Source: Gemmatimonadota bacterium
GTDB taxonomy: Bacteria; Gemmatimonadota; Gemmatimonadetes; Gemmatimonadales; Gemmatimonadaceae
Length of the DNA: 64,000 nt
Assembly: GCA_016719105.1 (NCBI GenBank)
Contig: JADKAQ010000001.1
Coordinates: forward strand, 124,001-188,000
Direction of reading: 5' to 3'
A model generated the notes under the pieces. That model ran no database searches and was not told the origin of the DNA. It was given only the letters and a program-made list of their open reading frames with translations. Shown here piece after piece: positions 51,944 to 60,396 of the stretch; position 1 is the first letter of the stretch; every line of letters begins with the position of its first letter. Both the position numbers and the translations under genes were made by a program.

Positions 51944-52352
51944 TCTCCTCGATCTTTCGCACGTACGCCGCGCCCTCGTCATCGACGACGAAGGCGCGGT
52001 TCGTGGCGTTTTGCGCCGCTGGCTCAAGCGCCGCGGATGGGAGGTGGCCGAAGCGCCCGACGGCGCCGTCGCCCTCGCGCAGCTCCAGGAACAAAGCGGC
52101 GAGAACGCCGCGTCGGACTTCGACGTGATCATCTGCGACTTGCGGATGCCGACACTCAGCGGCCCGGAGCTGCACGCATGGACGCTGACGCACCGCCCGG
52201 AGCTGGCGCGTCGCCTCGTGTTCGCCAGTGGAGACGTGCAGGAACCCGCGGCCGCCGAGTTCCTGCAGCAATGTGGTTGTCCCGTGCTCGAGAAGCCGTT
52301 CGAGCTGGCGCGGCTGGAAGCGGTCCTCCTGGAACTCGAACCGCGCATCTAG
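51933..52352 (+). CDS. Single-domain response regulator (receiver)
   Basis: The roughly 139-residue protein is a receiver domain only: ALVIDDEGAVRGVLRRWL, phospho-acceptor Asp in IICDLRMPTLSG, Ser in VFASGD and Lys in VLEKPFEL. It has no output domain, so it probably acts by protein contact, like CheY or a phosphorelay intermediate. The likely GTG start at 51933 (or TTG at 51936) lies inside the end of the chemoreceptor gene, so it is translationally coupled and may serve that receptor's pathway. Confidence 0.82.
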   Translation: MLDSLLDLSHVRRALVIDDEGAVRGVLRRWLKRRGWEVAEAPDGAVALAQLQEQSGENAASDFDVIICDLRMPTLSGPELHAWTLTHRPELARRLVFASGDVQEPAAAEFLQQCGCPVLEKPFELARLEAVLLELEPRI

Positions 52353-52542
52353 TCCGCGAGGCTCGTGCGTGATCGCTACCGTCCGAGTGCATCGCCGGCA
52401 GCCGTCCTGACAAAAGCGGGGCGGTCTTCCCGTTCAGGGTTTCCCGGACGCGGCCGATACTTCGACCCGCAGGGGGCGAAGGTCGTGGTCACGCGCCTCT
52501 CGCGACGTCACGCAGTTCCCCTCACGTACCCTCGGGCCGACC

Positions 52543-54858
52543 ATGCTCTCTTCCCTCTCGCTCCGCGCGAAGCTCTTCCTGCTCGCATTCCTTGGCGTAG
52601 CCGGTACGACGATCGTTGGCGGCATTGGCTTCGTGGCGCTCGGGCAGAGCATTGCCACGGCGGACGGGCTCAACGTCGGCTCGGCTGCCCAGCGCTCGCA
52701 GATGGAAGCGGACATGATGCATGACGCCATCCGCTCCGATGTGTACTCGGCCTTGCTCGCAGCGCAGACCGCCAACGACAAGCGGCGTGCCGACGCGGTC
52801 AAGGATCTCGCAGAGCATGCGACGGAATTGACAAGCCAGGTCACCGACGTGGCCAAGTCGACGCTGTCGCCTTCGGTGGCAAAGGAGGCGAGCGCCGTCA
52901 TGCCGCTGCTGGCCGAGTACGTCGCGAAGGCCCGCGCGGTACAGGAGGCCGTCAGCGGCGACCCCGTGGTGCTCGCGCAGTCCATCGTGGCGTTCGAGGC
53001 GAGCTTCGAGAAGGTCGAAGCCGACATGGCCACGCTGGGTGACCACATCCAGTCGACGACGAACGCGATCACGAAGGCGAGCGCCACGCAGTTCGCTCGC
53101 GCGAAGCTCATCGTCGTGGTCTCCTCGGTGCTCGTCATCCTCATCGCCCTCGCGGTCGGCTTCGTCATCGAGCGCCGCATCACCGGGTCGCTGCTCGCCG
53201 TGGTGGAGCGCGTGCAGACGCTGCGCGCCGCGTGCATCACCGAACTGCGCACGGCCCTCGTGTCGATGAGTCGGGGCGACCTGTCGGTGAGCGTCACCCC
53301 GAGCACGCAGCCCCTCCCGGTCACCTCGCAAGACGAAATCGGCGTCCTGACGGGCGAGATCAACGACATCATCGCACAGACGCAGGCGACGGTCGCTGCC
53401 TATGGCGATGCGCGCCACATCCTGCACGCGCTCATCGACGAGTCGAATCGCCTCGTGGAGGCGGCGAAGGCGGGGCAGTTGCAGCAGCGAGGCGACGATC
53501 AGTCGTTCGACGGGTCGTTCCGCGAGCTCGTGCAGGGGATCAACCATACACTCGACGCCGTCATCGCCCCGGTCAACGCGGCGACGGAGACGCTCGAGCG
53601 CCTGGCGGTTCGCGACCTCACGTCGCGCGTGGAGGGGAACTATCGCGGGGACCATGCCCGCATCCAACAGTCGCTCAACAGCGCGATGGACAAGCTGTCG
53701 GAAGCGATGAGTGCCGTGGCCGACACGGCCGAAGGGGTAGCGAGCAGCGCCCAGCAGATCGACGCCGGGAGCAAGGAGCTCGCGCGTGGGGCGAGCGACC
53801 AGGCCGCCTCGCTCGAGGAGGTGTCGGCCAGCGCACGCGAGCTCGCGGCGATGACCAAGCGCAACGCAGCGAGTGCCGCCGAGGGACGCTCGCTGGCCGA
53901 AGGGGCGCGCGCCAGCACCTCGGATGGAGTGACCGAGGTCAAGCGGCTCGCCGACGCCATCGCCCAAATCAAGCAGAGCTCCGAGGCGACGGCCAAGATC
54001 GTCAAGACGATCGACGAGATCGCCTTCCAGACCAACCTCCTCGCGCTCAACGCGGCGGTTGAAGCGGCGCGCGCCGGCGATAGCGGCAAGGGATTCGCCG
54101 TCGTCGCCGACGAGGTCCGGTCGTTGGCCATGCGCTCGGCCGAGGCGGCGAAGAACACGGCGGAGCTCATCGACCAGTCGGTGCGCTCGACCGAGCAGGG
54201 GGTCACGCTCAACGCCAAGGTGCTCGCACAGCTCAGCGAGATCGACGACCGCGTGAATCGCGTGGGGCAGGTCGTGGGCGAGATCGCCGCGGCAAGCGAC
54301 GAGCAGGCGAAGGGGGTCGAACTCATCGACCGCGCGCTGGAGGAGATGTCGCTTCGTACGCAATCGGTGGCGGCAAGCGCCGACGAGAGCGAGGGCGCCT
54401 CGCGCAACCTGACCGAGACCAGCTCGATGCTGCGCGGTCTCGTGGGCGAGTTCGTGCTGGATCGGCGCGGGACCCGACCGTCGAGCCGCGCGACGTCCAC
54501 GGCTGCCGAGGGGGCCGCGGCCGCCGAGGCGACGGACGGAAGGGCCCGCGCGTTAGGCAGCGGGGCACCGACATCGGCGGGGCCGTCCCCGTCGTCTTCG
54601 GCGGCGCCGCGTGCCAAGGCAGGGCGGGGGAACGCCGTCGCTCCGCGGGCAGCCGCCGCGGCCAAGGTCACGCCGTCGCCCAAGGCCGCGCCGTCGGCCA
54701 ACGCGTCGTCGCTCCCCAAGCCCTCCGCCCTGGCCAAGGCGCCGTCGCCGCCGAAGGCGAGCGCCGCGCGGTCACGCCCGGCCCCCAATCCGCCCGGGCT
54801 TCCCGAGATCTCGATCCCGCTCGACGACGACGACTGGAACTCGATGCAGAACTTCTAG
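52543..54858 (+). CDS. Methyl-accepting chemotaxis protein with long C-terminal linker
   Basis: The 771-residue receptor has helix 1 at about 10-35, a four-helix-bundle-like periplasmic domain (36-182), helix 2 near 187-209 (LIVVVSSVLVILIALAVGFV), HAMP-type modules (GNYRGDHARIQQSLNSAMD signature) and a signalling domain with tip KTIDEIAFQTNLLALNAAVE. An Ala/Pro/Ser/Lys-rich linker of about 120 residues follows the signalling domain and ends with LDDDDWNSMQNF, an acidic aromatic tail that may tether adaptation enzymes, though it is not a canonical xWxxF pentapeptide. A terminator follows. Fourth chemoreceptor in the window. Confidence 0.92.
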   Translation: MLSSLSLRAKLFLLAFLGVAGTTIVGGIGFVALGQSIATADGLNVGSAAQRSQMEADMMHDAIRSDVYSALLAAQTANDKRRADAVKDLAEHATELTSQVTDVAKSTLSPSVAKEASAVMPLLAEYVAKARAVQEAVSGDPVVLAQSIVAFEASFEKVEADMATLGDHIQSTTNAITKASATQFARAKLIVVVSSVLVILIALAVGFVIERRITGSLLAVVERVQTLRAACITELRTALVSMSRGDLSVSVTPSTQPLPVTSQDEIGVLTGEINDIIAQTQATVAAYGDARHILHALIDESNRLVEAAKAGQLQQRGDDQSFDGSFRELVQGINHTLDAVIAPVNAATETLERLAVRDLTSRVEGNYRGDHARIQQSLNSAMDKLSEAMSAVADTAEGVASSAQQIDAGSKELARGASDQAASLEEVSASARELAAMTKRNAASAAEGRSLAEGARASTSDGVTEVKRLADAIAQIKQSSEATAKIVKTIDEIAFQTNLLALNAAVEAARAGDSGKGFAVVADEVRSLAMRSAEAAKNTAELIDQSVRSTEQGVTLNAKVLAQLSEIDDRVNRVGQVVGEIAAASDEQAKGVELIDRALEEMSLRTQSVAASADESEGASRNLTETSSMLRGLVGEFVLDRRGTRPSSRATSTAAEGAAAAEATDGRARALGSGAPTSAGPSPSSSAAPRAKAGRGNAVAPRAAAAAKVTPSPKAAPSANASSLPKPSALAKAPSPPKASAARSRPAPNPPGLPEISIPLDDDDWNSMQNF

Positions 54859-54902
54859 CGCCGCACGACGGGCAACAGCCGCGGTGCAGGACGATGGGCG
54901 AG

Positions 54903-54930
54903 GACCCGGTGCGAAACATCGCACCGGGTC
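54903..54930 (+). terminator. Rho-independent terminator of chemoreceptor gene
   Basis: A perfect 12-bp stem (gacccggtgcga with tcgcaccgggtc) has an aaca loop and is followed by ttcg. Confidence 0.75.
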
Positions 54931-54978
54931 TTCGCGTAGGATCCAGTGTCCCACGCACTTCTCCAACGGAGCGGCAAC

Positions 54979-55317
54979 GTGTCGGTCATCAAGCTCGCGG
55001 TCTTCGTCCTGCTCACGCTCTTCGTCGCGCTCCCCTTGGCCGGGGTTGTCGCGTTGGTCGGCCTCCCGATACTGGCGGTCCTCGGCGTGGTGGCGATTCC
55101 CGTCGTGGCGCTCCTGTTCGCCATCGGCCTGCCGTTCTTCATCCTGTTCGTCGTCGCGATCGCGCTCCTGGGCGTCGTCTTCGGACTCCTGGGCGCCGTC
55201 GTCGGCGTGGGGATCGTGGTGCTCAAGCTCGCTCTCCTGATCGCGATCCCCGTCTGGTTCGTCGCGTGGCTCGTTGGCAAGGCGCGCGACCGTCGGCAGG
55301 ACTACTCGACGATCTAG
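54979..55317 (+). CDS. Small hydrophobic membrane protein
   Basis: The roughly 112-residue protein is almost entirely hydrophobic, with about four Leu/Val/Ile/Ala-rich helices (LAVFVLLTLFVALPLAGVV, LAVLGVVAIPVVALLFAIG, FVVAIALLGVVFGLLGAVV, LKLALLIAIPVWFVAWLVG) and a basic tail KARDRRQDYSTI. No family is recognised. Start is probably the GTG at 54979 after aacggagcgg; an ATG at 54946 is in frame. Strong hairpins flank the gene on both sides, so it is monocistronic. Confidence 0.65.
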   Translation: MSVIKLAVFVLLTLFVALPLAGVVALVGLPILAVLGVVAIPVVALLFAIGLPFFILFVVAIALLGVVFGLLGAVVGVGIVVLKLALLIAIPVWFVAWLVGKARDRRQDYSTI

Positions 55318-55340
55318 CCGTCGGGGAGGCAGGAAGGAGA

Positions 55341-55373
55341 AGCGCCGCAGCGACTGGTCGCTGCGGCGCTTTC
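55341..55373 (+). terminator. Rho-independent terminator
   Basis: A perfect 14-bp stem (agcgccgcagcgac with gtcgctgcggcgct) with a minimal tg loop region is followed by ttc, 23 bases after the small membrane protein gene. Confidence 0.75.
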
Positions 55374-55432
55374 ATCTGCGACGCGTTCACGTGTGCGGGC
55401 GCGCGGACGTCGCGCGGGATGACGGGCCTTCG

Positions 55433-55792
55433 CTATTCCGCTGGCAGCAGCGGCGTCACGGCGGCGCGGTCTTCCTCGCCGGTCCGGATGCGCACGACCT
55501 TCTCGACGGGGAGGACGAAGATCTTGCCGTCCCCAACCTCGCCCGTGCGCGCGCCCTTGACGATCGCGTCGATCGTCGGCTGCACGAACGGGTCGGAGAC
55601 GCCGATCTCGAGTCGAATCTTGGGGTGCAGCTCGACCTTCACGGTGGTCCCGCGATAGTTCTCGACATGCACCGTCTCACCGCCGTGCCCTTGCACGCGC
55701 GAGACGGTCAGGCCGCGGACGTCGGCGCGGTACAGCGCCTCGAGGACGTCGCCCAGGCGCTCGGGTCGAAAGACAGCAACGATCAGCTTCAT
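55433..55792 (-). CDS. P-II family nitrogen regulatory protein (GlnB/GlnK-like)
   Basis: The 119-residue protein matches P-II length and fold: MKLIVAVFRPERLGDVLEAL, the T-loop region GHGGETVHVENYRGTTVKVE, LHPKIRLEIGV, and the ligand-binding TGEVGDGKIFVLPVEKVVRI signature. P-II trimers bind ATP/ADP and 2-oxoglutarate and plug the AmtB channel. The residue matching the uridylylated Tyr 51 is Val here (RGTTVKV in place of RGAEYMV), so classic uridylylation is not possible. It lies 84 bases downstream of amtB. Start chosen at the family-typical MKLIVAV. Confidence 0.92.
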   Translation of the reverse strand: MKLIVAVFRPERLGDVLEALYRADVRGLTVSRVQGHGGETVHVENYRGTTVKVELHPKIRLEIGVSDPFVQPTIDAIVKGARTGEVGDGKIFVLPVEKVVRIRTGEEDRAAVTPLLPAE

Positions 55793-55876
55793 GGCTTCTG
55801 GAGACCGAGAGACGAGTAGTCGGGACGAGGCGAGGACGACGGACGGCAGCTTCACGAGGAATTCCCCAGCGCGCCG

Positions 55877-57133
55877 CTATGCGGCGGTGTCCTGCAGGAC
55901 AAGCATCGCGCCTTCGCCGTCCGAGTAGCCTTCTTCGCCGTGCTGCGACACGTCCAGCCCCTCGGCCTCCTCACGCACGGGGACGCGCAGGGGACGCACG
56001 AGCGAGACGAGCTTGAAGACGACAAACGAACCGAAGCCGGCGTAGACGATCGTCGCCAGGACGCCCACCAGCTGCTTGACCACCAGGAAGGCGTTGCCGG
56101 CGAGCAGGCCGTCCTCGGGTGCGCCGCCCCACGCCTTGGTCGCGAAGACGCCGGTGAGCAGCGCCCCGACGATTCCACCGACACCGTGCGCGCCGACGAC
56201 GTCGAGCGAATCGTCGAGCCGCGTCGAGGCGCGCTTGGCGATGGCGAAGTACGACGGAACGGCGGCGATGGCGCCGATGGCGAGCGCGCCTAACGGCGAG
56301 ACGAAGCCACACGCCGGGGTGATGGCCACCAAGCCGACGACGAGCCCGGTGCCGGCGCCCACTGCCGTCGCGTGACGCGTGCGCCAGAGGTCGAGCGTCA
56401 GCCAGACGGCGAGCGTCGCCATGGGGGCGAGCGCCGTGTTGACGAGGGCGACGACCATGGACCCGTTGACCGCGAGCGCGCTGCCGCCGTTGAAGCCAAG
56501 CCAACCGAACCAGAGGAGCGCGGTTCCGGTGAGCATCATCGGGACGTTGTGCGGGAGGAACGCCTGCCGGCCGTAGTCGCGCCGCTGCCCGACCACGATC
56601 GCCCCCACCCCGGCCGCTGTCCCGGCGGCGATGTGAACCACCGTCCCTCCGGCAAAGTCGAGCACCCCCCACGCGCCGAGCCAGCCCCCGCCCCATACCC
56701 AGTGCGCGATGGGCGCGTAGATGACCACAGACCAGATGGTAATAAAGAGCAGATAGGCCGAGAAACGCATGCGCTCGACCAGGGCGCCAGAGATGAGCCC
56801 CGCCGTGATGATGGCGAAGGTCCCCTGGTACGCCATGAACAGCAGGTGCGGAATCGACCCCTTGGCCTCGAGCGTCACCCCGTTCAGGAGGAGGTGGTCG
56901 AGGTTCCCGAGCACCGCGTTCCCCGAGCCGAACGCGAGCGAATAGCCGAGCAGGAGCCATGGGACACCGACCACCCCGAACGAGGCGAGCGACATCATCA
57001 TGGTGTTGAGTATGCTCTTGGACCTCACCAGGCCGCCGTAGAAGAGCGCGAGGGCGGGGGTCATGAGGAGGACGAGTCCGGTGGCGATCGCGATCCAGAG
57101 CGTATCGACCGGGTTGGAGCCTGTCAGCGGCAC
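55877..57133 (-). CDS. amtB: Ammonium transporter
   Basis: The roughly 418-residue protein has about eleven membrane helices and Amt signatures: MTPALALFYGGLVRSK, the pore region AHWVWGGGWLG, DFAGGTVVHIAAG with the first pore His, and DDSLDVVGAHGVGGIVG with the second. It moves ammonium across the inner membrane. There is no clear ATG; a GTG at 57131-57133 (VPLTGSNPVD) gives a mature-like start without a signal peptide, but the frame is open to 57478. The C-terminal tail LVRPLRVPVREEAEGLD carries the P-II interaction region. P-II gene follows downstream; an operator-like pair precedes. Confidence 0.92.
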   Translation of the reverse strand: MPLTGSNPVDTLWIAIATGLVLLMTPALALFYGGLVRSKSILNTMMMSLASFGVVGVPWLLLGYSLAFGSGNAVLGNLDHLLLNGVTLEAKGSIPHLLFMAYQGTFAIITAGLISGALVERMRFSAYLLFITIWSVVIYAPIAHWVWGGGWLGAWGVLDFAGGTVVHIAAGTAAGVGAIVVGQRRDYGRQAFLPHNVPMMLTGTALLWFGWLGFNGGSALAVNGSMVVALVNTALAPMATLAVWLTLDLWRTRHATAVGAGTGLVVGLVAITPACGFVSPLGALAIGAIAAVPSYFAIAKRASTRLDDSLDVVGAHGVGGIVGALLTGVFATKAWGGAPEDGLLAGNAFLVVKQLVGVLATIVYAGFGSFVVFKLVSLVRPLRVPVREEAEGLDVSQHGEEGYSDGEGAMLVLQDTAA

Positions 57134-57199
57134 GGGCGTCTTTGTAAAGGTCGGGGACGGCGCCTGGGTTGCCGGCCCAGAACGTAGTGTAACAGTAAT

Positions 57200-57216
57200 C
57201 GTGCTGAAAATGCACG
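57200..57216. promoter_or_regulatory. Operator-like palindrome upstream of amtB, site 1
   Basis: cgtgc-tgaaaat-gcacg, a 17-bp inverted repeat 67 bases upstream of the amtB start. A near-identical site is at 57274-57290. Confidence 0.5.
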
Positions 57217-57273
57217 AAAACCCCCTCAAGCGACGCAAATCGCCGAGAGATTGCCTCGTAATGACTCTCAATG

Positions 57274-57290
57274 CGTGCTGAAAGCGCACG
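57274..57290. promoter_or_regulatory. Operator-like palindrome upstream of amtB, site 2
   Basis: cgtgc-tgaaagc-gcacg, 74 bases from site 1 in the same orientation, with 18 of 20 bases shared including the gaaa that follows both. The pair could govern amtB, the divergent hydrolase gene, or both. Confidence 0.5.
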
Positions 57291-57408
57291 AAAGAGCGCT
57301 CGTTGTACGTGGAGACGCTTCGCAACAAGAAATGGGACTCGCCCTTCGCGGCCTCGGCTGCTACATCTTCGCGACGGTCGCCGTGCCTCTCCAGAACCAC
57401 TGACCAAC

Positions 57409-58407
57409 ATGACTCGCTCTCGCAAGGACCGCGATTCGCCCCGCCCAGTCGCGCCAGGAGAGACTCGCGCCAAACCACGCGACAAGCCCGGCGCGAAGCC
57501 TGGCGCCAAAGCTCGCCGGAACGTGGGGAAGGAGGGACGCGAGGACATGACGCGTACGCGCGTCAGCGTCCCGGGAGGCGATGTGGTCGCGTACTCCTGC
57601 GGGACCGGACGCGAGACGCTTCTCGTGGTGAGCGGCGGTCCCGGGTGTGCGTGCGACTACTTGCGAGACGCGCATCGTCACTACGCCAACGAAGGCTTCC
57701 GCGTCGTGGCGTGGGACCAGTTGGGGACCGGCGAGTCGGACGTCCCGGATGACCCTTCCCTGTGGAACATTCCGCGCTTCGTGGCCGAGCTCGAGGCGGT
57801 TCGCCGTGCCCTCGGTATCGGGCGCTTCCACCTCCTGGGACACTCCTGGGGAGGGATCCTGGCCCTCGAGTACGTACTCGCGTTTCCACAGCACGTGAAA
57901 CGCTTCGTGATGTCGAACATCGGGCCCTCCGTCCCGCTGCTCAACCTCGGCTTCAAGCAGTGCAAGATGGCGCTGGGCATCGAGACGGTGAAAATGATCG
58001 CGTTGCACGAATGCGCCGGGACGGTCGGCCATCCGGAGTACCAGGCGGCGGCCACCCTGCTCAGCTTCCGGCACCTTTGCCGGATGCATCCGCTCCCTGA
58101 GCCCGTCGTGAGGAGTCTGGGAGTGCTCGGTCCCTCATTTGCGGCGATGTTCGGTCCGCACCTGTATCACTGCACGGGGTCCCTCGCGTCATGGGATCGA
58201 ACCGCCGACTTGCACACGGTCGGCCTCCCGGTGCTGCTGACGACCGGTGAGCACGACTACGTGCTCCCCGAGTACGTCGCGATCGCCGGGAATCACTTTC
58301 CGCGCGCGAGCCTCCGCATCTTCGCGAATTGCGGTCATATGCCATTCTGGGAGGATCCCACGGCGTATCACGCCGAGGTGCTGGGCTTTCTCAAGGGACA
58401 CGGATAG
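57409..58407 (+). CDS. Alpha/beta hydrolase, proline iminopeptidase-like
   Basis: The 332-residue protein has an alpha/beta hydrolase fold with oxyanion motif VVSGGPGCACDYL, DQLGTGESDVP, nucleophile Ser in LLGHSWGGILALEY, a cap domain rich in Leu and His, Asp in TTGEHDYVLPEY and His in NCGHMPFWED. The GGPG plus DQ(R/L)GxGxS pattern is typical of proline iminopeptidases and related amidases. The first 46 residues are a basic Lys/Arg/Pro-rich extension; an in-frame ATG at 57547 would remove it and start at the fold. Divergent from amtB. Confidence 0.83.
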   Translation: MTRSRKDRDSPRPVAPGETRAKPRDKPGAKPGAKARRNVGKEGREDMTRTRVSVPGGDVVAYSCGTGRETLLVVSGGPGCACDYLRDAHRHYANEGFRVVAWDQLGTGESDVPDDPSLWNIPRFVAELEAVRRALGIGRFHLLGHSWGGILALEYVLAFPQHVKRFVMSNIGPSVPLLNLGFKQCKMALGIETVKMIALHECAGTVGHPEYQAAATLLSFRHLCRMHPLPEPVVRSLGVLGPSFAAMFGPHLYHCTGSLASWDRTADLHTVGLPVLLTTGEHDYVLPEYVAIAGNHFPRASLRIFANCGHMPFWEDPTAYHAEVLGFLKGHG

Positions 58408-58508
58408 CGCGATTCCAGGTTCCCTTCTTCGGGGCGAGGTGGTACAATTCCTGACCGCAGATCGACCGGGCGTCAGGATGGGTTCGGACGCACTGCGGGC
58501 CGAGAGTA

Positions 58509-58582
58509 CGGGACGTAGCGCAGTCCGGTAGCGCACCTGAATGGGGTTCAGGGGGTCGCGGGTTCGAATCCCGCCGTCCCGA
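58509..58582 (+). tRNA. tRNA-Pro (GGG)
   Basis: Acceptor CGGGACG/CGTCCCG, anticodon arm cctga-atGGGgt-tcagg, T arm gcgggttcgaatcccgc. Phage-like genes begin immediately downstream, so its 3' end is a candidate attachment site. Confidence 0.94.
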
Positions 58583-58620
58583 TCGATGTGGCAGCGTAAC
58601 ATCATCAAGAGCAAGGCTTT

Positions 58621-58657
58621 GCAGAGCGCTCCGCGAACGACTCGCGGGGCGCTCTGC
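58621..58657 (+). terminator. Terminator of tRNA-Pro
   Basis: A 15-bp stem (gcagagcgctccgcg with cgcggggcgctctgc, one G-U pair) is followed by attt. Confidence 0.8.
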
Positions 58658-58739
58658 ATTTCAGGGTTCCAGTGGAAGCGCAGTGGAAGCATCTGCGCAC
58701 AGCGGTGGCGCGAATTGCTCGGCGTCGCGATACTCGATC

Positions 58740-59487
58740 ATGGCCACCGTCGAGATTCACATCCGCACGAATGCGGAAACCGTCGCCCGCCACCTGAGCG
58801 AGCGCGCCCAACGGCAGATTCCGTTCGCGCTCGCTCTCGCGAACACCAAGACGGCGCGTGCAGGGCAGTCCGCCATGCAGGAGCGCATGCCGCGGATCTT
58901 CCAGCTGCGCGGATCGGAGCGACTGTTCCGCCAGGCGGTGAAGTCGAAGCCGGCGACGAAGAGGGATCTCATCGCGAATGTGCGTATCGAGGGGCCGGAG
59001 ACGGCGAAAGGATACGACGCACGCGTGAGCCGGTTGATTCTGCGGCACGAGAAGGGCGGGGCTCGCACGTCGGACGCGGTGTACCGCGTGCACGGCCAGC
59101 TGCAGGCCCTAGGCTTCTTCCTACCCGCCAAGGGGCTGCGCACGCCGGCGGTGAACGTCCCGCGGCGACTGTACCCCCTCGAACATCGGCGCCGCACTGC
59201 GTCGGAACGTCGACGGCTCCCTCCTACTTCGCCAACTCGCGCAAGGGCGGAAGGTGAAACGGGGTAATGCACAGCGGGAGTTCTCCTACGTTGCCCTCCC
59301 CAGTGGGATCTACGAGCGGCGCCGGTTCGGCAGCTTCTCCGCGCTGCGGCCGCTGTGGCATTTCGAGCGCACCATCCAACTGCGGCCGCGGCTTGGGTTC
59401 TTCACCACGCTCGAGGCGGTCGTACGCACGCAGCACGCCGCGAACGTTCAGGAAGCCCTCACCTTCGCATTCAGGACCGCGCGATAG
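58740..59487 (+). pseudogene. Phage minor-tail-like protein (gpZ-like), frameshifted near 59173-59179
   Basis: The first frame (from ATG 58740) encodes IHIRTNAETVARHLSERAQ and PFALALANTKTARAGQ, a start typical of phage minor tail proteins of the gpZ type, and reads well to about VNVPRRLYP. It then turns Arg-rich and stops at 59267. The +1 frame takes over with SNIGAALRRNVDGSLLLRQ and continues through RFGSFSALRPLWHFERTIQL and LGFFTTLEAVVRTQHAANV to a stop at 59487. The switch falls at a run of five C in taccccctcg. The joined product would be about 248 residues. The family call is tentative. Confidence 0.6.
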
Positions 59488-59821
59488 TCCCGTGCGGATC
59501 GAGGATGGCGAGCCCTTTCTCGATCCGTTCGAGCGCCGCCTGCATCGAGGGTTCGTCGCGCGAGGCCTTGATCAGCACGGCCGCGGCAATCTCTGGGGTG
59601 CACGTCGGTGAATCGATGCACAGCTGCACAAGGCGCTCCTTACCTGGCATGCCTAGCGACCGAATGCTCTCGATGCGGCGCCGCTCACTGGCGGCGGCGT
59701 CGGCCCGGATGCGCTGCAGTACGGCCGTGTGCGTGAGCTCCAAGGCGGCGATCGTGGCGTCGAGTGTGGCGTCCGTGATCGGTGCGCCGGACGCAGGAGC
59801 GGAGGGGGATGGGGAGGACAT
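59471..59821 (-). CDS. Small phage-type hypothetical protein
   Basis: The 116-residue protein has a Ser/Pro/Ala-rich start and then helices: ATIAALELTHTAVLQRIRAD, ASERRRIESIRSLGMPGKERLVQLC (in two helices), STPEIAAAVLIK-like CTPEIAAAVLIKASRDE and a final segment. The ERRRIESIRSL...TPEIAAAVL pattern is reminiscent of the C-terminal tails of phage S49/ClpP-type head maturation proteases, but no protease domain is present. Its stop overlaps the end of the convergent phage gene by 17 bases. Confidence 0.5.
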   Translation of the reverse strand: MSSPSPSAPASGAPITDATLDATIAALELTHTAVLQRIRADAAASERRRIESIRSLGMPGKERLVQLCIDSPTCTPEIAAAVLIKASRDEPSMQAALERIEKGLAILDPHGTIARS

Positions 59822-59855
59822 AGGCCGTGGGGTATGGGGTGCTCGAGGAAGGGGA

Positions 59856-60044
59856 CTAGCGCGCCGGATCGGGGATCCGGAGGATCGCCAGCATCGCGGC
59901 CGCGCGGGTGAGCAGCGGTTCCGGATCCCACTCGTCGGTGTGATCGTCGCCGCGCAGCCAGGCGTCGATGTCGCCAATGAGCGCGCGCACGTCGCGAGGG
60001 GTCGGCGGGTGCTGTGGGGTGAAGGTGGGATGTGTGACGGGCAC
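59856..60044 (-). CDS. Small hypothetical protein in phage-like region
   Basis: A 62-residue acidic protein starting at a GTG, with a helical core (RDVRALIGDIDAWLRGDD and LLTRAAAMLAILRIPD). It precedes the 116-residue gene by 34 bases on the same strand. No family recognised; the coding call rests on position and plausible composition only. Confidence 0.4.
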   Translation of the reverse strand: MPVTHPTFTPQHPPTPRDVRALIGDIDAWLRGDDHTDEWDPEPLLTRAAAMLAILRIPDPAR

Positions 60045-60396
60045 GGAAAGAGGTAGTGGTGTATATCTTCGGAAGGTTGCAGCCTAACGAATGATGCTCT
60101 AGTTAGTTAGTGCGGGTCCCTCTGGTGATGTGGGCACGGGGTGCCGAAGACCGCGCTAACTGTGTGTATCCACGGCATTTCGTCCCCTTTTCCGTTTCCG
60201 CCTGTCGATCGTGTAGGCTCCATGTAGTTAGTGTGGACGGGGGCGGGTCCCTCCGGGCGCTTGTGTTTGCGGGGGCCGCAGACCGCAGGCCTAGGCTACA
60301 TACACGGCACGCCAGGAGCGATTGCGCTTGCGCACGTTAGGCGCCGGCGAGGCGGGCGAGGCGTCCCGGAACACCTCGCCCGCTGTCGGTCGCCGC
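60045..60396. other. Intergenic region with two imperfect direct repeats
   Basis: No supported gene. Two segments, about 60101-60183 and 60222-60308, share agttagtg, cgggtccctc, an agaccgc block and a final cacggca in the same order. A hairpin at 60352-60383 closes the region. Confidence 0.5.
60352..60383 (-). terminator. Hairpin downstream of phage coiled-coil gene
   Basis: gcgggcgagg (60352-60361) pairs with cctcgcccgc (60374-60383); it lies 14 bases past the stop of the minus-strand gene ending at 60397. Confidence 0.55.

Noticed and set aside
57134..57478. Longer amtB start using the open frame to 57478
   Set aside because: The extension covers the operator-like repeats and has no signal-peptide character; the exact start remains uncertain.
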